Source: JBLHKS01 sp047620505 (GTDB taxonomy: Bacteria > Verrucomicrobiota > Verrucomicrobiia > Verrucomicrobiales > DEV007). Taken from it: a stretch of 33,976 nt of DNA. Under the pieces are notes generated by a model. It did no database searches. It saw nothing but the letters and a program-made list of their open reading frames with translations, and had not been told where the DNA came from. The position numbers were made by a program, and so were the translations under genes. Each line of letters starts with the position of its first letter. The first letter of the stretch is position 1. Positions 25,398 to 33,187 of the stretch are shown here, piece after piece. Location of the stretch: contig JBLHKS010000062.1 in the NCBI GenBank assembly GCA_047620505.1, positions 1 through 33,976 of the forward strand. Reading direction: 5' to 3'.

Positions 25398-26090
25398 GTG
25401 AACGCGACCGCCGACATTTTCATCCTAAAAGACGGCCGCCGCCTTGGTCCTTATCGTCCTGACGAAGCCCTGCTTCTTGTCGATGAAGGCCAGCTTTCCT
25501 ATGAGGATATCTGCCTGAGATCCGGCGAATCCGCCACCATTCGACTTCACGAAGCGCTCGATTGGGATGAACCGCCTGCGCAGGCGGCTGACGTTTTTTA
25601 TCCGAACCCGATGCCGCTGATTCAGGCGGCCCCGTCGAAGGAGGAGGAAAAGAAAAAGCTCGATCGGCTAATCTACCAAGGCTACCCAAGCGTAATGAAT
25701 TATCCGATCAGCGTTGGCGTTTCGGTGGTGACGATTATTGTTGGATTTTTTCTCTGGGACTACAGCGGTTTCATTCTTTTTAGCGGACTTCTGCTCGCGC
25801 TGCTGACCTGGTTGCGAATTTCGTTTGAGCGTACAATCCGGGTTTATCTCGTTACCCCGGAACGCGTCGAAACAGTATACGGTTTCGTGACTAAAAGTTC
25901 TAGCGAAGTCCGCGTTCGAGACATTCGCGCGATCAACGTCAGAACGGTCGGCCTGAAGGGTTGGCTCGGCGTTGGGGATCTGGAATTCGCCTCCGCCGGC
26001 GGCAGCGATGTCGAGGTCGTCTTCAAAGGAGTGTGGAAACCGCACCGACTCAAATTGATCATCCGTAAGGTGCAGGACGCGGCAGCGTGA
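25398..26090 (+). CDS. GYF_2/bacterial PH-domain membrane protein
   Basis: The start is a GTG at 25398, 17 bases after the YbjN stop, giving 230 residues. Residues 5-60 form a GYF_2-like domain (IFILKDGRRLGPYRPDEALL and VDEGQLSYEDICLRSGES). Two adjacent transmembrane helices follow (SVGVSVVTIIVGFFLWDYSG and FILFSGLLLALLTWLRI). The C-terminal third is a bacterial PH (DUF304-like) domain with FERTIRVYLVTPERVETVYG and SSEVRVRDIRAINVRT. These proteins are thought to act at the membrane, perhaps in lipid or protein scaffolding; a specific role is not known. The 3' end overlaps the convergent GMC gene by 32 bases. Confidence 0.8.
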   Translation: MNATADIFILKDGRRLGPYRPDEALLLVDEGQLSYEDICLRSGESATIRLHEALDWDEPPAQAADVFYPNPMPLIQAAPSKEEEKKKLDRLIYQGYPSVMNYPISVGVSVVTIIVGFFLWDYSGFILFSGLLLALLTWLRISFERTIRVYLVTPERVETVYGFVTKSSSEVRVRDIRAINVRTVGLKGWLGVGDLEFASAGGSDVEVVFKGVWKPHRLKLIIRKVQDAAA

Positions 26091-27606
26091 GGTGCTCGGC
26101 CAGCCGAATTGTCAACGCTAATAGAGTCAGAGTCGGGTTGGCTCCGCCGCTGGTCGGAAACGCACTTGCTGAGGCGACGAACACGCTTTCAACCCCGTGA
26201 ACTTGGCAATTTGGATCAACCACTCCATCCTCGGGATCGGCAGACATCCGCGTTGCTCCGAGGTGATGCGCGTACATCGCTTCGCCTGCGCGAACTGCAT
26301 CGGCAGGCGAGTCTACGACGAATTCCAGCTCGCCGACACCGCCTTCCTTCAAGGCAACCGCTAACATTTTGTGCTGTCGAACGATCGACTCGACGTCTTG
26401 ATCCTGGACGCGGTAGTCGACGCTAAGGCGCGGAACACCGAATCGATCTTTGGTGTCTGTCAGAGTGATCCGGCTCTTGCGATCCGGAACTTGCTCGTAG
26501 TGATAAAAAACGTAACCGAGCTTCGCGGTTGACGAGGGTAGGAGCGAGGGAATCCGATGATGCCGGAAGTACCGTTGGACGAGGAATTTTGGCAGTGCAG
26601 CGATCAGAGCAGGCGAGTCGACAACCAGATTCTTCAGGTGCTGAGATAGCTGGCCTGTGCTCGGCTCCGTGTGTTTGCCTAGTAGTCGTTTAGCGATATA
26701 GCCGAGGCTGAGCAGGCTGCTTCCGTGCGCTGGATCGGCCAGTGGTGGGCGATCGATAACAAAATAGCCGTTCAGCAGCTGCTGGCGGCGTTGAGCATCG
26801 CTGGAAAATGTAAAACGCCGCCGAATTGGAATTCCGTCGGGATCGCGCTCGTAGTCGACTCGGGCTTTTGCCGTTGGCGAAAACCGAACGCGCGAAATAA
26901 TTCCGTAGCGATGAGTCATGTAGCCACGGCCCAACCAATCGCTGTGATTGCCGATGTTGCTGTGCAAGAGGAGCCGCGCTGTCTCGAGTCCGCCGCCTGC
27001 GAGCACAATTCGTTTAGCGCTTAGCTCGTGACCACCCGCGATTTCGACCACTTCGCCAGAAATCCGGATCACGGCCGCGCCGGTGACGACGGTGATCAAT
27101 TTCGAATCTCGGAGACGGGCCGCAAAGCGCTTGCCGAAGTGCGTCGGCGGACTCCAGCGCTCCAGCGTGTTTGCGCGAATGTCAGGATGCTCAAAGCCGT
27201 CGATGAGCGGCGATTCGGCCGTGAAATCGTAATCACCGATCTCGCAGTACTCGGCTGCCTGGCGATGAAAACGATCGACTTCCTCAAATCCGATCGGCCA
27301 GCCGCTGTGCGGAACCCACGGGCGCTCTTCGAAGTCGATCGGATCGAACGGAATGCAACGCCCTCCCCAAGCCGATGTGCTGCCGCCAAGCCCGCGATTG
27401 CGATCGAGATGCAACGATCGATGCGTGCTCGGCGGGTCGACCTCGCCTTCGTAAAGATCCGAGTTTTCGCGTCCAGCCTCCAGCAGGATCGACCGAACGC
27501 CGCGTTTTTCCAATTCCAGCGCCAAAGTGATTCCCGCCGGGCCGGCGCCGACGATACAGACGTCGATTTCGGCTGCCTGATCGAACTCGGACAAGCCGAC
27601 GATCAC
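26059..27606 (-). CDS. GMC-family FAD-dependent oxidoreductase
   Basis: The 515-residue enzyme starts at a GTG at 27606 that overlaps the stop of the aldo/keto reductase (GTGA). It has the FAD-binding Rossmann motif CIVGAGPAGITLALELEKRG near residue 17-36, a GGSTSAWGGRCIPFDP segment binding FAD, and the GMC C-terminal block HHLGATRMSADPEDGVVDP plus FVASASAFPTSGGANPTLTL with catalytic His positions. Enzymes of this kind oxidise alcohols or sugars. No matching dedicated cytochrome or small subunit is adjacent. It is coupled to the aldo/keto reductase, so the two probably act in the same redox conversion. An exact palindrome lies at 26773, read as QQLL. Confidence 0.9.
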   Translation of the reverse strand: MIVGLSEFDQAAEIDVCIVGAGPAGITLALELEKRGVRSILLEAGRENSDLYEGEVDPPSTHRSLHLDRNRGLGGSTSAWGGRCIPFDPIDFEERPWVPHSGWPIGFEEVDRFHRQAAEYCEIGDYDFTAESPLIDGFEHPDIRANTLERWSPPTHFGKRFAARLRDSKLITVVTGAAVIRISGEVVEIAGGHELSAKRIVLAGGGLETARLLLHSNIGNHSDWLGRGYMTHRYGIISRVRFSPTAKARVDYERDPDGIPIRRRFTFSSDAQRRQQLLNGYFVIDRPPLADPAHGSSLLSLGYIAKRLLGKHTEPSTGQLSQHLKNLVVDSPALIAALPKFLVQRYFRHHRIPSLLPSSTAKLGYVFYHYEQVPDRKSRITLTDTKDRFGVPRLSVDYRVQDQDVESIVRQHKMLAVALKEGGVGELEFVVDSPADAVRAGEAMYAHHLGATRMSADPEDGVVDPNCQVHGVESVFVASASAFPTSGGANPTLTLLALTIRLAEHLTLPRPAPYG

Positions 27607-28415
27607 GACAGCACCTTCAGGTTTGATTCGAGGTGCTCCCGCGAGCTCACTCGGACCAGCGCGACGTCGATCAGCGGCTGCGTCAGCGCGTGTTTGATCG
27701 CCTCGTCCGCCGTTTTCGCGCCTCGCCCAGCGAGCACTTCACGAGCGATCACGCCGGCTCCGACTGGGACGTCGATCGATTCCGATCCGATCGAAAACGG
27801 CACTTGCACGCAGCTGACGCGCGGGATTTCCAGCCAACGGCGCGCATCCGCCGCGTTCGCGCAGGAAACCCCGGCGAACCTGGCTTTTCCCGCGTGAACC
27901 ACTCGATCCAACAAAGTTGCGAGCTCCTCATTTTCGGCCAAACCGATCGGCGGGCTGTGAAGCAGAAAAAGATCGACCCGATCCGTTCGCAGCCGCTTCA
28001 AACTCGCCTCAAGCTCGCGCTGCAGGAATTTCGGCTCGAAACATTGCCGCTCCGAAGCCTGCCGAGCCGCCTGTCCCGCGATGCGCAGACTTTTGCGCTT
28101 CCTCGCGAGCCAACGCAGAAATGGCTTCGCAAATCGGACCAGTTTCTGCGACACCGAAAGCCGTAAACCCGCCTTTGTGCACAAAATCAGATTGTCGCGC
28201 TCAGCGCCGAAAAGCTTGCCCAGCATCCGCTCCGAATCGCCCTGACCGTAGACCGACGCCGTGTCGAAAAAGTTGATCCCCGCGTCAGCAGCTGCTCGCA
28301 GAGTCGCCTTGATTTCGGCCTGCGGCTGCGATGAGCCGACCGACGCGATGTGGCTGCAGCCGATCCCGATTCGCGAGACTCGAAGTCCAGTTTTGCCCAA
28401 AGTTGCGAATTCCAT
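27603..28415 (-). CDS. Aldo/keto reductase family protein
   Basis: From the ATG at 28415 the product is 270 residues, preceded by a purine-rich GAGAGAAG that may serve as ribosome binding site. AKR features are FATLGKTGLRVSRIGIGCSH, GINFFDTASVYGQGDSERML with the conserved Asp and Tyr, LILCTKAG containing the catalytic Lys, and RVDLFLLHSPP with the conserved His. The N-terminal barrel is therefore complete. The C-terminal NADPH-binding region is shortened compared with 300-330 residue relatives. Substrate is unknown. It is translated in overlap with the GMC oxidoreductase. A near-palindrome at 28286 is read as R-A-A-A-D. Confidence 0.88.
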   Translation of the reverse strand: MEFATLGKTGLRVSRIGIGCSHIASVGSSQPQAEIKATLRAAADAGINFFDTASVYGQGDSERMLGKLFGAERDNLILCTKAGLRLSVSQKLVRFAKPFLRWLARKRKSLRIAGQAARQASERQCFEPKFLQRELEASLKRLRTDRVDLFLLHSPPIGLAENEELATLLDRVVHAGKARFAGVSCANAADARRWLEIPRVSCVQVPFSIGSESIDVPVGAGVIAREVLAGRGAKTADEAIKHALTQPLIDVALVRVSSREHLESNLKVLS

Positions 28416-28502
28416 TCTTCTCTCACGTCTCCGCTCGGCCACACCGCATTTCAACCGATGATCGAGCTTGCAGAAGGCTAAAGATCTGGGCAGGCTCCTC
28501 GA

Positions 28503-29723
28503 ATGAAGACCTGCTTTTCGGCAATCGCCCTCGTTTTCGCCTTTTCCATCGTCAACGCCTTGGCGGAAGACCGCTGGTATCGCGGAAACACGCACACCCA
28601 CACTCTCTGGAGCGACGGGAACGATTTTCCCGAGATGATCGTCGATTGGTACAAGAAGGCCGGCTACGATTTTCTCGCTCTGAGCGACCACAACATCCTC
28701 GCCGTCAGCGAGAAATGGATGACGCTCGAAGCGATCGAAAAGCGGCAGCGCACGGTCGCGAGGCGGGCGATCGACAAGTACCGAGCGCATTTCGGCGGCG
28801 ACTGGGTCGAAACGCGGACGCCGGATGGCGGTGCGGAAGAGGTCAGGCTCAAGCGGATCGATGAATTTCGCCCTCTTTACGAGGAGCCGGGCAAGTTTTT
28901 GCTCGTTCAGGCTGAGGAAATTTCCAGCAGCGCTCAAGGCAAGCCGGTTCACATCAACGCGATCAATCTTCCGGGGAAAAACACGATCCCTGCCGTAAAA
29001 AGCGATGCGCCAGTTCAAGAGGTGATGCGTGAAAACCTTCGCGCGGTCGCCGAACGCGAAAAGGAGACGGGTCAGCCGATCATGACCCACTTGAATCACC
29101 CGAATTTCGGCTGGGCGATCACCGCTGAAGATCTCGGACACGTCCTGGAGGAGCGCTTCTTCGAGGTCTACAACGGCCATCCCGGAATTCGGCATCTCGG
29201 CGACGAGGAGCACCCCGGAGACGAAAAAATCTGGGACATCGCGAACACGATTCGGATCGCCGAACACAACTCGGCTCCGCTGTTCGGAGTGGCCACGGAC
29301 GACTCCCACACCTATCATGGCGGGCCGGTTTCGCCGGGTCGCGGCTGGGTGATGGTCCGGGCTGAGGAGCTCACGGGCGACGCGCTGGTCCTCGCGATGC
29401 GCGCCGGAAATTTTTACGCGAGTTCGGGCGTTTTCGTCAAATCCTTCGGCTACGACGCCGAATCTCGGACACTCTCAATCGAGATCGAGCCCGTCGACGG
29501 GGTTGAATTCAAAACGGAGCTGATCGGGACGCGCAAGGGGACGGAGCCAGCAACTGCTGGCGAGGTTTTCTCCGAAATGACCGGCGTTTCCTTAAAATTC
29601 GAAGTCCCGGCGGACGCGCTCTACGCCCGGGCGACGATCACCTCGACCCGGAATCATCCGAACCCATCGATCGAAGATCAAAAGGAGCAGGCTTGGCTAC
29701 AGCCCGTCGGTTGGCGGCGCTGA
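28503..29723 (+). CDS. Secreted PHP-domain metal-dependent hydrolase
   Basis: The 406-residue protein has a signal peptide (FSAIALVFAFSIVNALA, cut before EDR). PHP-domain metal-binding motifs follow in order: RGNTHTHTLWSDG (HTH), FLALSDHN, a VQAEEISS acidic site, THLNHPNFGW and FGVATDDSHTYHG. These match the PHP phosphoesterase fold with a trinuclear metal site, and the enzyme is likely periplasmic. A C-terminal beta domain of about 100 residues (GNFYASSGVFVKSFGYD and so on) follows. Secreted PHP proteins of this layout are frequent in planctomycetes and verrucomicrobia, with unknown substrates. A near-palindrome at 29548 is read as P-A-T-A-G. The 3' end overlaps the opposite small gene by 27 bases. 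Confidence 0.88.
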   Translation: MKTCFSAIALVFAFSIVNALAEDRWYRGNTHTHTLWSDGNDFPEMIVDWYKKAGYDFLALSDHNILAVSEKWMTLEAIEKRQRTVARRAIDKYRAHFGGDWVETRTPDGGAEEVRLKRIDEFRPLYEEPGKFLLVQAEEISSSAQGKPVHINAINLPGKNTIPAVKSDAPVQEVMRENLRAVAEREKETGQPIMTHLNHPNFGWAITAEDLGHVLEERFFEVYNGHPGIRHLGDEEHPGDEKIWDIANTIRIAEHNSAPLFGVATDDSHTYHGGPVSPGRGWVMVRAEELTGDALVLAMRAGNFYASSGVFVKSFGYDAESRTLSIEIEPVDGVEFKTELIGTRKGTEPATAGEVFSEMTGVSLKFEVPADALYARATITSTRNHPNPSIEDQKEQAWLQPVGWRR

Positions 29724-29972
29724 TTCCTCATCGAGATCCTCGATCATTTTGTCAATCTGCTCGATCTGCTTGAACGGAAGCCGACCACGCTGGTATTTTC
29801 TCCAAAGCAGGTCGCGCAGCAGTTCCAGATCCGAACGCGACATCGGTTCGTGGTACCTCCACTCTGGGTCAGACTTGAGTTTGCTCTGCATCGCCCATCG
29901 CGCGCCGTGAAAAGTCACTCGCCAGATGCGGACGCTGTTGCCTTCGCGCTCTCTCCATTCGTGCTTGGTCAT
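29697..29972 (-). CDS. Small hypothetical basic protein
   Basis: From the ATG at 29972 the product is 91 residues. It contains KHEWREREGNSVRIWRVTFH, HEPMSRSDLELLRDLLWRKY and LPFKQIEQIDKMIEDLDEE, so it mixes a beta-hairpin-like start with two helices. No family was recognised. A TTG seven codons upstream is an alternative start. The gene converges on the PHP gene with a 27-base overlap. The pattern of hydrophobic and charged residues looks like a real protein, but expression is not shown. Confidence 0.55.
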   Translation of the reverse strand: MTKHEWREREGNSVRIWRVTFHGARWAMQSKLKSDPEWRYHEPMSRSDLELLRDLLWRKYQRGRLPFKQIEQIDKMIEDLDEESAPPTDGL

Positions 29973-29994
29973 CGGGTTGGGCGGAAAATCCAAA

Positions 29995-30081
29995 GGGAGG
30001 GCATTGCTCCGTCAATGCCGCATGGGGCCTGCGAAGGACGGTCGCCAGTCGACCGCAGAACCGACGGAGCGGTTCCCTCCA
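29995..30081. repeat. Paired covarying hairpin element (REP-like) upstream of the small ORF
   Basis: Two hairpins share a fixed frame but have different stems. The left one reads GGAGGG-CATTG-CTCCGT-CAATG (29996-30017). The right one, on the opposite strand, reads GGAGGG-AACCG-CTCCGT-CGGTT (30080-30059). The outer GGAGGG and the loop CTCCGT are identical, while the stem bases change on both sides. A third small hairpin (GGTCGCCAGTCGACC) lies between. The 29973-30120 gap contains nothing else recognised. Confidence 0.7.
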
Positions 30082-30120
30082 TTGGGTGATTTCGAAATTT
30101 TGTTGCGAGAAACACGGTTT

Positions 30121-30885
30121 TTAAACGATTGGTCGAACAGGAATCCCCTCGGCGCTGAGAAATTTCTTCACGTCCTCAACGGTAAACTCGCCGAAGTGGA
30201 AAATGCTCGCCGCGAGCACCGCGTCCGCCTTGCCGGCCTTCAGAACATCGGCCATGTGCTCGAGAGTCCCCGCGCCGCCACTCGCGATTACCGGAATCCG
30301 GACCGCTCCGCTCACGGCCGCGTTCAGCTCGATGTCGTAGCCGTCCTTCGTGCCGTCCGAATCCATACTCGTCAGCAAAATCTCGCCTGCGCCGCGATCC
30401 TCGATCTCCTTCGCCCACTCGATCGCATCGCGCTCAGTCGGCTTCCGCCCGCCGTGGGTGTAGACCGTCCAGCTCCCCGCATCGTTCCGTTTTGCGTCGA
30501 TCGCGACCACGATGCACTGCCGCCCGTAGGCCTTCGCACCTTCGGAAACGACCTCCGGGTTGCTCACCGCAGCCGTGTTCACGCCGACCTTGTCCGCGCC
30601 AGCCAGGAGCATCTCGCGCATGTCCGAAGTCGTCCGAATTCCGCCGCCGACCGTCAATGGCATGAAGCATTGCTCGGCGGTCCGGCGGACGACATCGACC
30701 ATCGTTTTGCGCTCGTCCGAACTCGCCGTGATGTCGAGAAACACCAACTCGTCGGCCCCCTGATTGTTGTAGGCGATCGCGCTTTCGACCGGATCGCCGG
30801 CGTCGCGCAGGTTGAGGAATTTCGTGCCCTTGACGACTCGGCCGTCGGTGACGTCGAGACAGGGAATGATGCGTTTGGTCAGCAT
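30121..30885 (-). CDS. hisF: Imidazole glycerol phosphate synthase cyclase subunit HisF
   Basis: The 254-residue protein is the normal length for HisF. It has both phosphate-binding and catalytic features of the (beta/alpha)8 barrel: MLTKRIIPCLDVTDGRVVKG at the start with the catalytic Asp, VFLDITASSDER, PLTVGGGIRTTSDMREMLLA, GADKVGVNTAAV, VVAIDAKR, TSMDSDGTKDGYD with the second catalytic Asp, and PVIASGGAGTLEHM. HisF makes imidazole glycerol phosphate and AICAR from PRFAR using ammonia from HisH in histidine biosynthesis. No other his gene is adjacent. It is divergent from the recombinase gene with only 40 bases between starts. Confidence 0.97.
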   Translation of the reverse strand: MLTKRIIPCLDVTDGRVVKGTKFLNLRDAGDPVESAIAYNNQGADELVFLDITASSDERKTMVDVVRRTAEQCFMPLTVGGGIRTTSDMREMLLAGADKVGVNTAAVSNPEVVSEGAKAYGRQCIVVAIDAKRNDAGSWTVYTHGGRKPTERDAIEWAKEIEDRGAGEILLTSMDSDGTKDGYDIELNAAVSGAVRIPVIASGGAGTLEHMADVLKAGKADAVLAASIFHFGEFTVEDVKKFLSAEGIPVRPIV

Positions 30886-30925
30886 ACCGTTGCGTTTGAA
30901 ATTGCTTAAGCGAAGTTAATCGTTC
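30886..30925. promoter_or_regulatory. Short divergent promoter gap between hisF and the recombinase gene
   Basis: Only 40 bases separate the start codons of hisF (minus) and the tyrosine recombinase (plus). They include the 8-base palindrome GCTTAAGC (30904-30911) midway. The -35/-10 elements of one or both genes must lie inside the opposite coding region. No ribosome binding site stands out on either side. Confidence 0.4.
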
Positions 30926-31828
30926 ATGGCGGCAGACGCGACGGATTCGAAACTCGAACAGGCATTCCTCGACTACCTTGAAGTCGAACGGAACGCCTCG
31001 CCACGCACGACGCGCAACTATGGACACGCGTTGACCGAGTTTCGCAAGTCCGCGCCCGAGTTTCCCGGTTGGCTGGCCTGCGATCCGGAGATTTTCCGCG
31101 ATGCGCTCTTCACGATGATGAAACGCGAATCGGCGCGCTCGACCATTCGGCTGCACTTTTCTGCGATCCGCAGTTTTTACAAATTCCTCACGCTGCGCCA
31201 CGGCCTCATCAAAAACCCGCTCCGCGAGGTCCAACTGCCGAAGCGCGAAAAGAAGCTCCCCGTCGTTTTGACCATCGCCCAGATCGAGCAGCTGCTGGCC
31301 GCTCCGTTCCAGGTTTCGCCTGGCAAACAAGCGACGAAATGGCAGCCCGCCCGTGACGCCGCGATCCTCGAACTTTTTTACAGTAGCGGCGTCCGGCTCT
31401 CGGAACTGGCGGCCCTGGACGTGAAGGACTACGACTCGGTCGGCGAGTGCATCCGGGTCCTCGGCAAAGGCAGCAAGGAGCGGCTCTGTCCCTTCGGCAG
31501 TCACGCGGACAAGGCGATTCAGCGCTATCGGCATGAGGCGAAGGTCCACGAAGGCCCGCTTTTCATCAGCAAATTACGGAAGCGGCTTTCGACTCGCAGC
31601 CTCTGGTCGGTGATCCGGAAACACACCGAGGCGGCCGGTTTGCCGATCAACGTCAGTCCCCACAAACTGCGCCACAGCTTCGCGACGCACCTACTAGATA
31701 ACGGGGCGGATCTACGGAGCGTGCAGGAGTTGCTTGGGCATGCGAGTTTGTCGACGACGCAGATTTACACGCACGTGACCGTGGATCGGATGAAGAAGGT
31801 CTACGACTCGGCGCATCCGAGGGCGTGA
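30926..31828 (+). CDS. XerC/XerD-type tyrosine recombinase
   Basis: The 300-residue protein has the N-terminal SAM-like core-binding domain (DYLEVERNASPRTTRNYGHA, RLHFSAIRSFYKFL) and the catalytic domain. Catalytic residues are visible: Arg in YSSGVRLSELAALDV, Lys in VLGKGSKERL, HKLRHSFATHLL (HxxR), LGHASLSTTQIYTHV (second His and the nucleophilic Tyr). All are intact. Length and order match chromosome-dimer-resolving XerC/XerD, which act at dif; a phage or element integrase is less likely. No attachment site was recognised in the gap after its stop, which is only 17 bases from the convergent methyltransferase. A near-palindrome at 31286 is read as EQLL. Confidence 0.92.
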   Translation: MAADATDSKLEQAFLDYLEVERNASPRTTRNYGHALTEFRKSAPEFPGWLACDPEIFRDALFTMMKRESARSTIRLHFSAIRSFYKFLTLRHGLIKNPLREVQLPKREKKLPVVLTIAQIEQLLAAPFQVSPGKQATKWQPARDAAILELFYSSGVRLSELAALDVKDYDSVGECIRVLGKGSKERLCPFGSHADKAIQRYRHEAKVHEGPLFISKLRKRLSTRSLWSVIRKHTEAAGLPINVSPHKLRHSFATHLLDNGADLRSVQELLGHASLSTTQIYTHVTVDRMKKVYDSAHPRA

Positions 31829-31845
31829 TTTTTAGTGGAGAACGC

Positions 31846-33186
31846 CTAGGATGAGCAACCTGATGCCGAGGGCGCGGCTTCGACTTTTCTAACAGGTAGC
31901 AAATCAAGAAGACGCGACAACTCGCAGCGGGCATCAGGTTGGTGGCCATCCGCTTGTTGGGCATGTTGTTTCAGTGCGTCCAGTAGGTTGCGATCGACGG
32001 AAAACCCAAATTCGCGCGGTTCGTCCTGAAATAGAAGGATCTCATCATGCCTTGTCTTACCTTCATCACTGAAATTGCCCATCTTAGCCGTTCCTTTAAC
32101 TATTCTCTGGCAAATAGTTGCTATAGCCTCGCAGCCTTCATCCACTCCGATCCAGCGCCGACCTAGCTTACCAGCAACATCGAGTGTCGTTCCTGATCCC
32201 GCAAAGCAGTCCAACACAATACTGTCTTTGGAGGAGGATGCTTTTATTATGCGCTCAAGAAGATCTGGGGTTTTTTCGGTAGGGTAACCTGGGATTTTAA
32301 TGTTTTGGTTGTGAGCATCTTTGAAATCCATCCAAATATCCTGGACAGAAACCCCTTCATGCTCGTCAAGATAAACCTTCTTTCTAGGGTTCCCGTTAGC
32401 AGACCAATATATATGCCCTTCCTCATCGAGCTTATCCAAGGTTGAAGGCTTATATTGCCAGTGCTTTCCTAGTGGAGGGAACAATCCCTTCCACTCTTTA
32501 CCGGTCTCACCGTTACGCACCCCAGGAGCATGGATAGGAACTCTCATGTGCCGACGACCCTTCTCGTCCACGTATCGATATTCTTTGATGTGCTCTTCTG
32601 TAAGTTCAGTGGTTTGCCGATTCCAGATGTAGGAACTGGTCTTGGAGTAAAAGAGAATATAATCCGCAATATTCCCGTAAGATTTTCTCGTGTAGTTTTT
32701 AGGATTGCTTTTTTTGCGGGTGATTAAGGCTCTGAAATTTTCAGCTCCAAACACCTCATCAAGTATGATCTTTGTCTCGCAAATCATCCGTGCATCCAAA
32801 TGGAGATATAAAGAACCTGACTCGGAAAGAAGTTCGCGAAGCAGTATCAAGCGTGCACGAAGAAACTCTAGAAACTCAGCACCCCGCAAATTGTCTGAAT
32901 ATGCATGAGCCTGTTTTCGGGATTCAAATCTCGAACCAGTTGCAAATGGAGGGTCAATATAGACTAGATCGACCTTCCCGCGCATTTTAGCACCAAATAG
33001 AAGAGAACGTAAAATCGGCAGATTATCTCCACAATACAATTCGCCTTCGATGGCGTCAGGACGGTAGTTGATAAAGGAAGCCTGTTCCCCATCTAATATT
33101 TCCTTACGAGAAGCCTTGTTTGGGTAAGTAAGCTCGAAACCGCCCAGCTTCCCAAGCTCTGTGAAAGATGTAACTCCTGTTGCCAT
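31846..33186 (-). CDS. Site-specific DNA methyltransferase, beta-class (N4/N6-amino)
   Basis: The 446-residue protein has the catalytic motif IV DLVYIDPPFATGSRF (DPPF at 78-81) before the AdoMet-binding motif I VLDCFAGSGTTLDVAGKLG (near residue 335). That order defines the beta class. A central LYLHLDARM, NIADYILFYSK region and WKGLFPPLGKHWQYKP form the target-recognition part. It methylates the amino group of adenine or cytosine in a specific site; the site cannot be predicted. Its start lies one base after the endonuclease stop (TGA-T-ATG), so both form one unit. The region is visibly AT-richer than the rest of the window and lacks the palindrome repeat, which points to horizontal acquisition. 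Confidence 0.92.
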   Translation of the reverse strand: MATGVTSFTELGKLGGFELTYPNKASRKEILDGEQASFINYRPDAIEGELYCGDNLPILRSLLFGAKMRGKVDLVYIDPPFATGSRFESRKQAHAYSDNLRGAEFLEFLRARLILLRELLSESGSLYLHLDARMICETKIILDEVFGAENFRALITRKKSNPKNYTRKSYGNIADYILFYSKTSSYIWNRQTTELTEEHIKEYRYVDEKGRRHMRVPIHAPGVRNGETGKEWKGLFPPLGKHWQYKPSTLDKLDEEGHIYWSANGNPRKKVYLDEHEGVSVQDIWMDFKDAHNQNIKIPGYPTEKTPDLLERIIKASSSKDSIVLDCFAGSGTTLDVAGKLGRRWIGVDEGCEAIATICQRIVKGTAKMGNFSDEGKTRHDEILLFQDEPREFGFSVDRNLLDALKQHAQQADGHQPDARCELSRLLDLLPVRKVEAAPSASGCSS

Positions 33187-33187
33187 A

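Larger units (their letters stand above)
1298..31297. repeat. Dispersed palindrome family CAGCAGCTGCTG (highly iterated)
   Basis: Exact copies start at 1298, 3627, 7486, 9380, 11693, 16008, 18960, 19452, 23663 and 26773. All ten are extended by a pyrimidine before and a purine after, giving the 14-base palindrome YCAGCAGCTGCTGR. One-mismatch copies start at 8628, 10175, 13236, 14573, 16836, 20538, 20749, 21592, 22973, 24892, 25333, 28286, 29548 and 31286. Inside genes it is read as QQLL, (S/P)AAA or ASSCW, so all three frames are used. By simple arithmetic a given 12-mer is expected about 0.002 times in 34 kb. None was seen in 3639-7485 or after 31297. The count is by eye and may miss degenerate copies. 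Confidence 0.9.

Noticed and set aside
27028..27897. Plus-strand open frame opposite the GMC and aldo/keto reductase genes
   Set aside because: It is a shadow of two well-supported minus-strand enzymes, with no recognisable family.
30434..31549. Minus-strand open frame covering parts of hisF and the recombinase
   Set aside because: It is an antisense and out-of-frame shadow; hisF and the recombinase have complete catalytic residues in their own frames.
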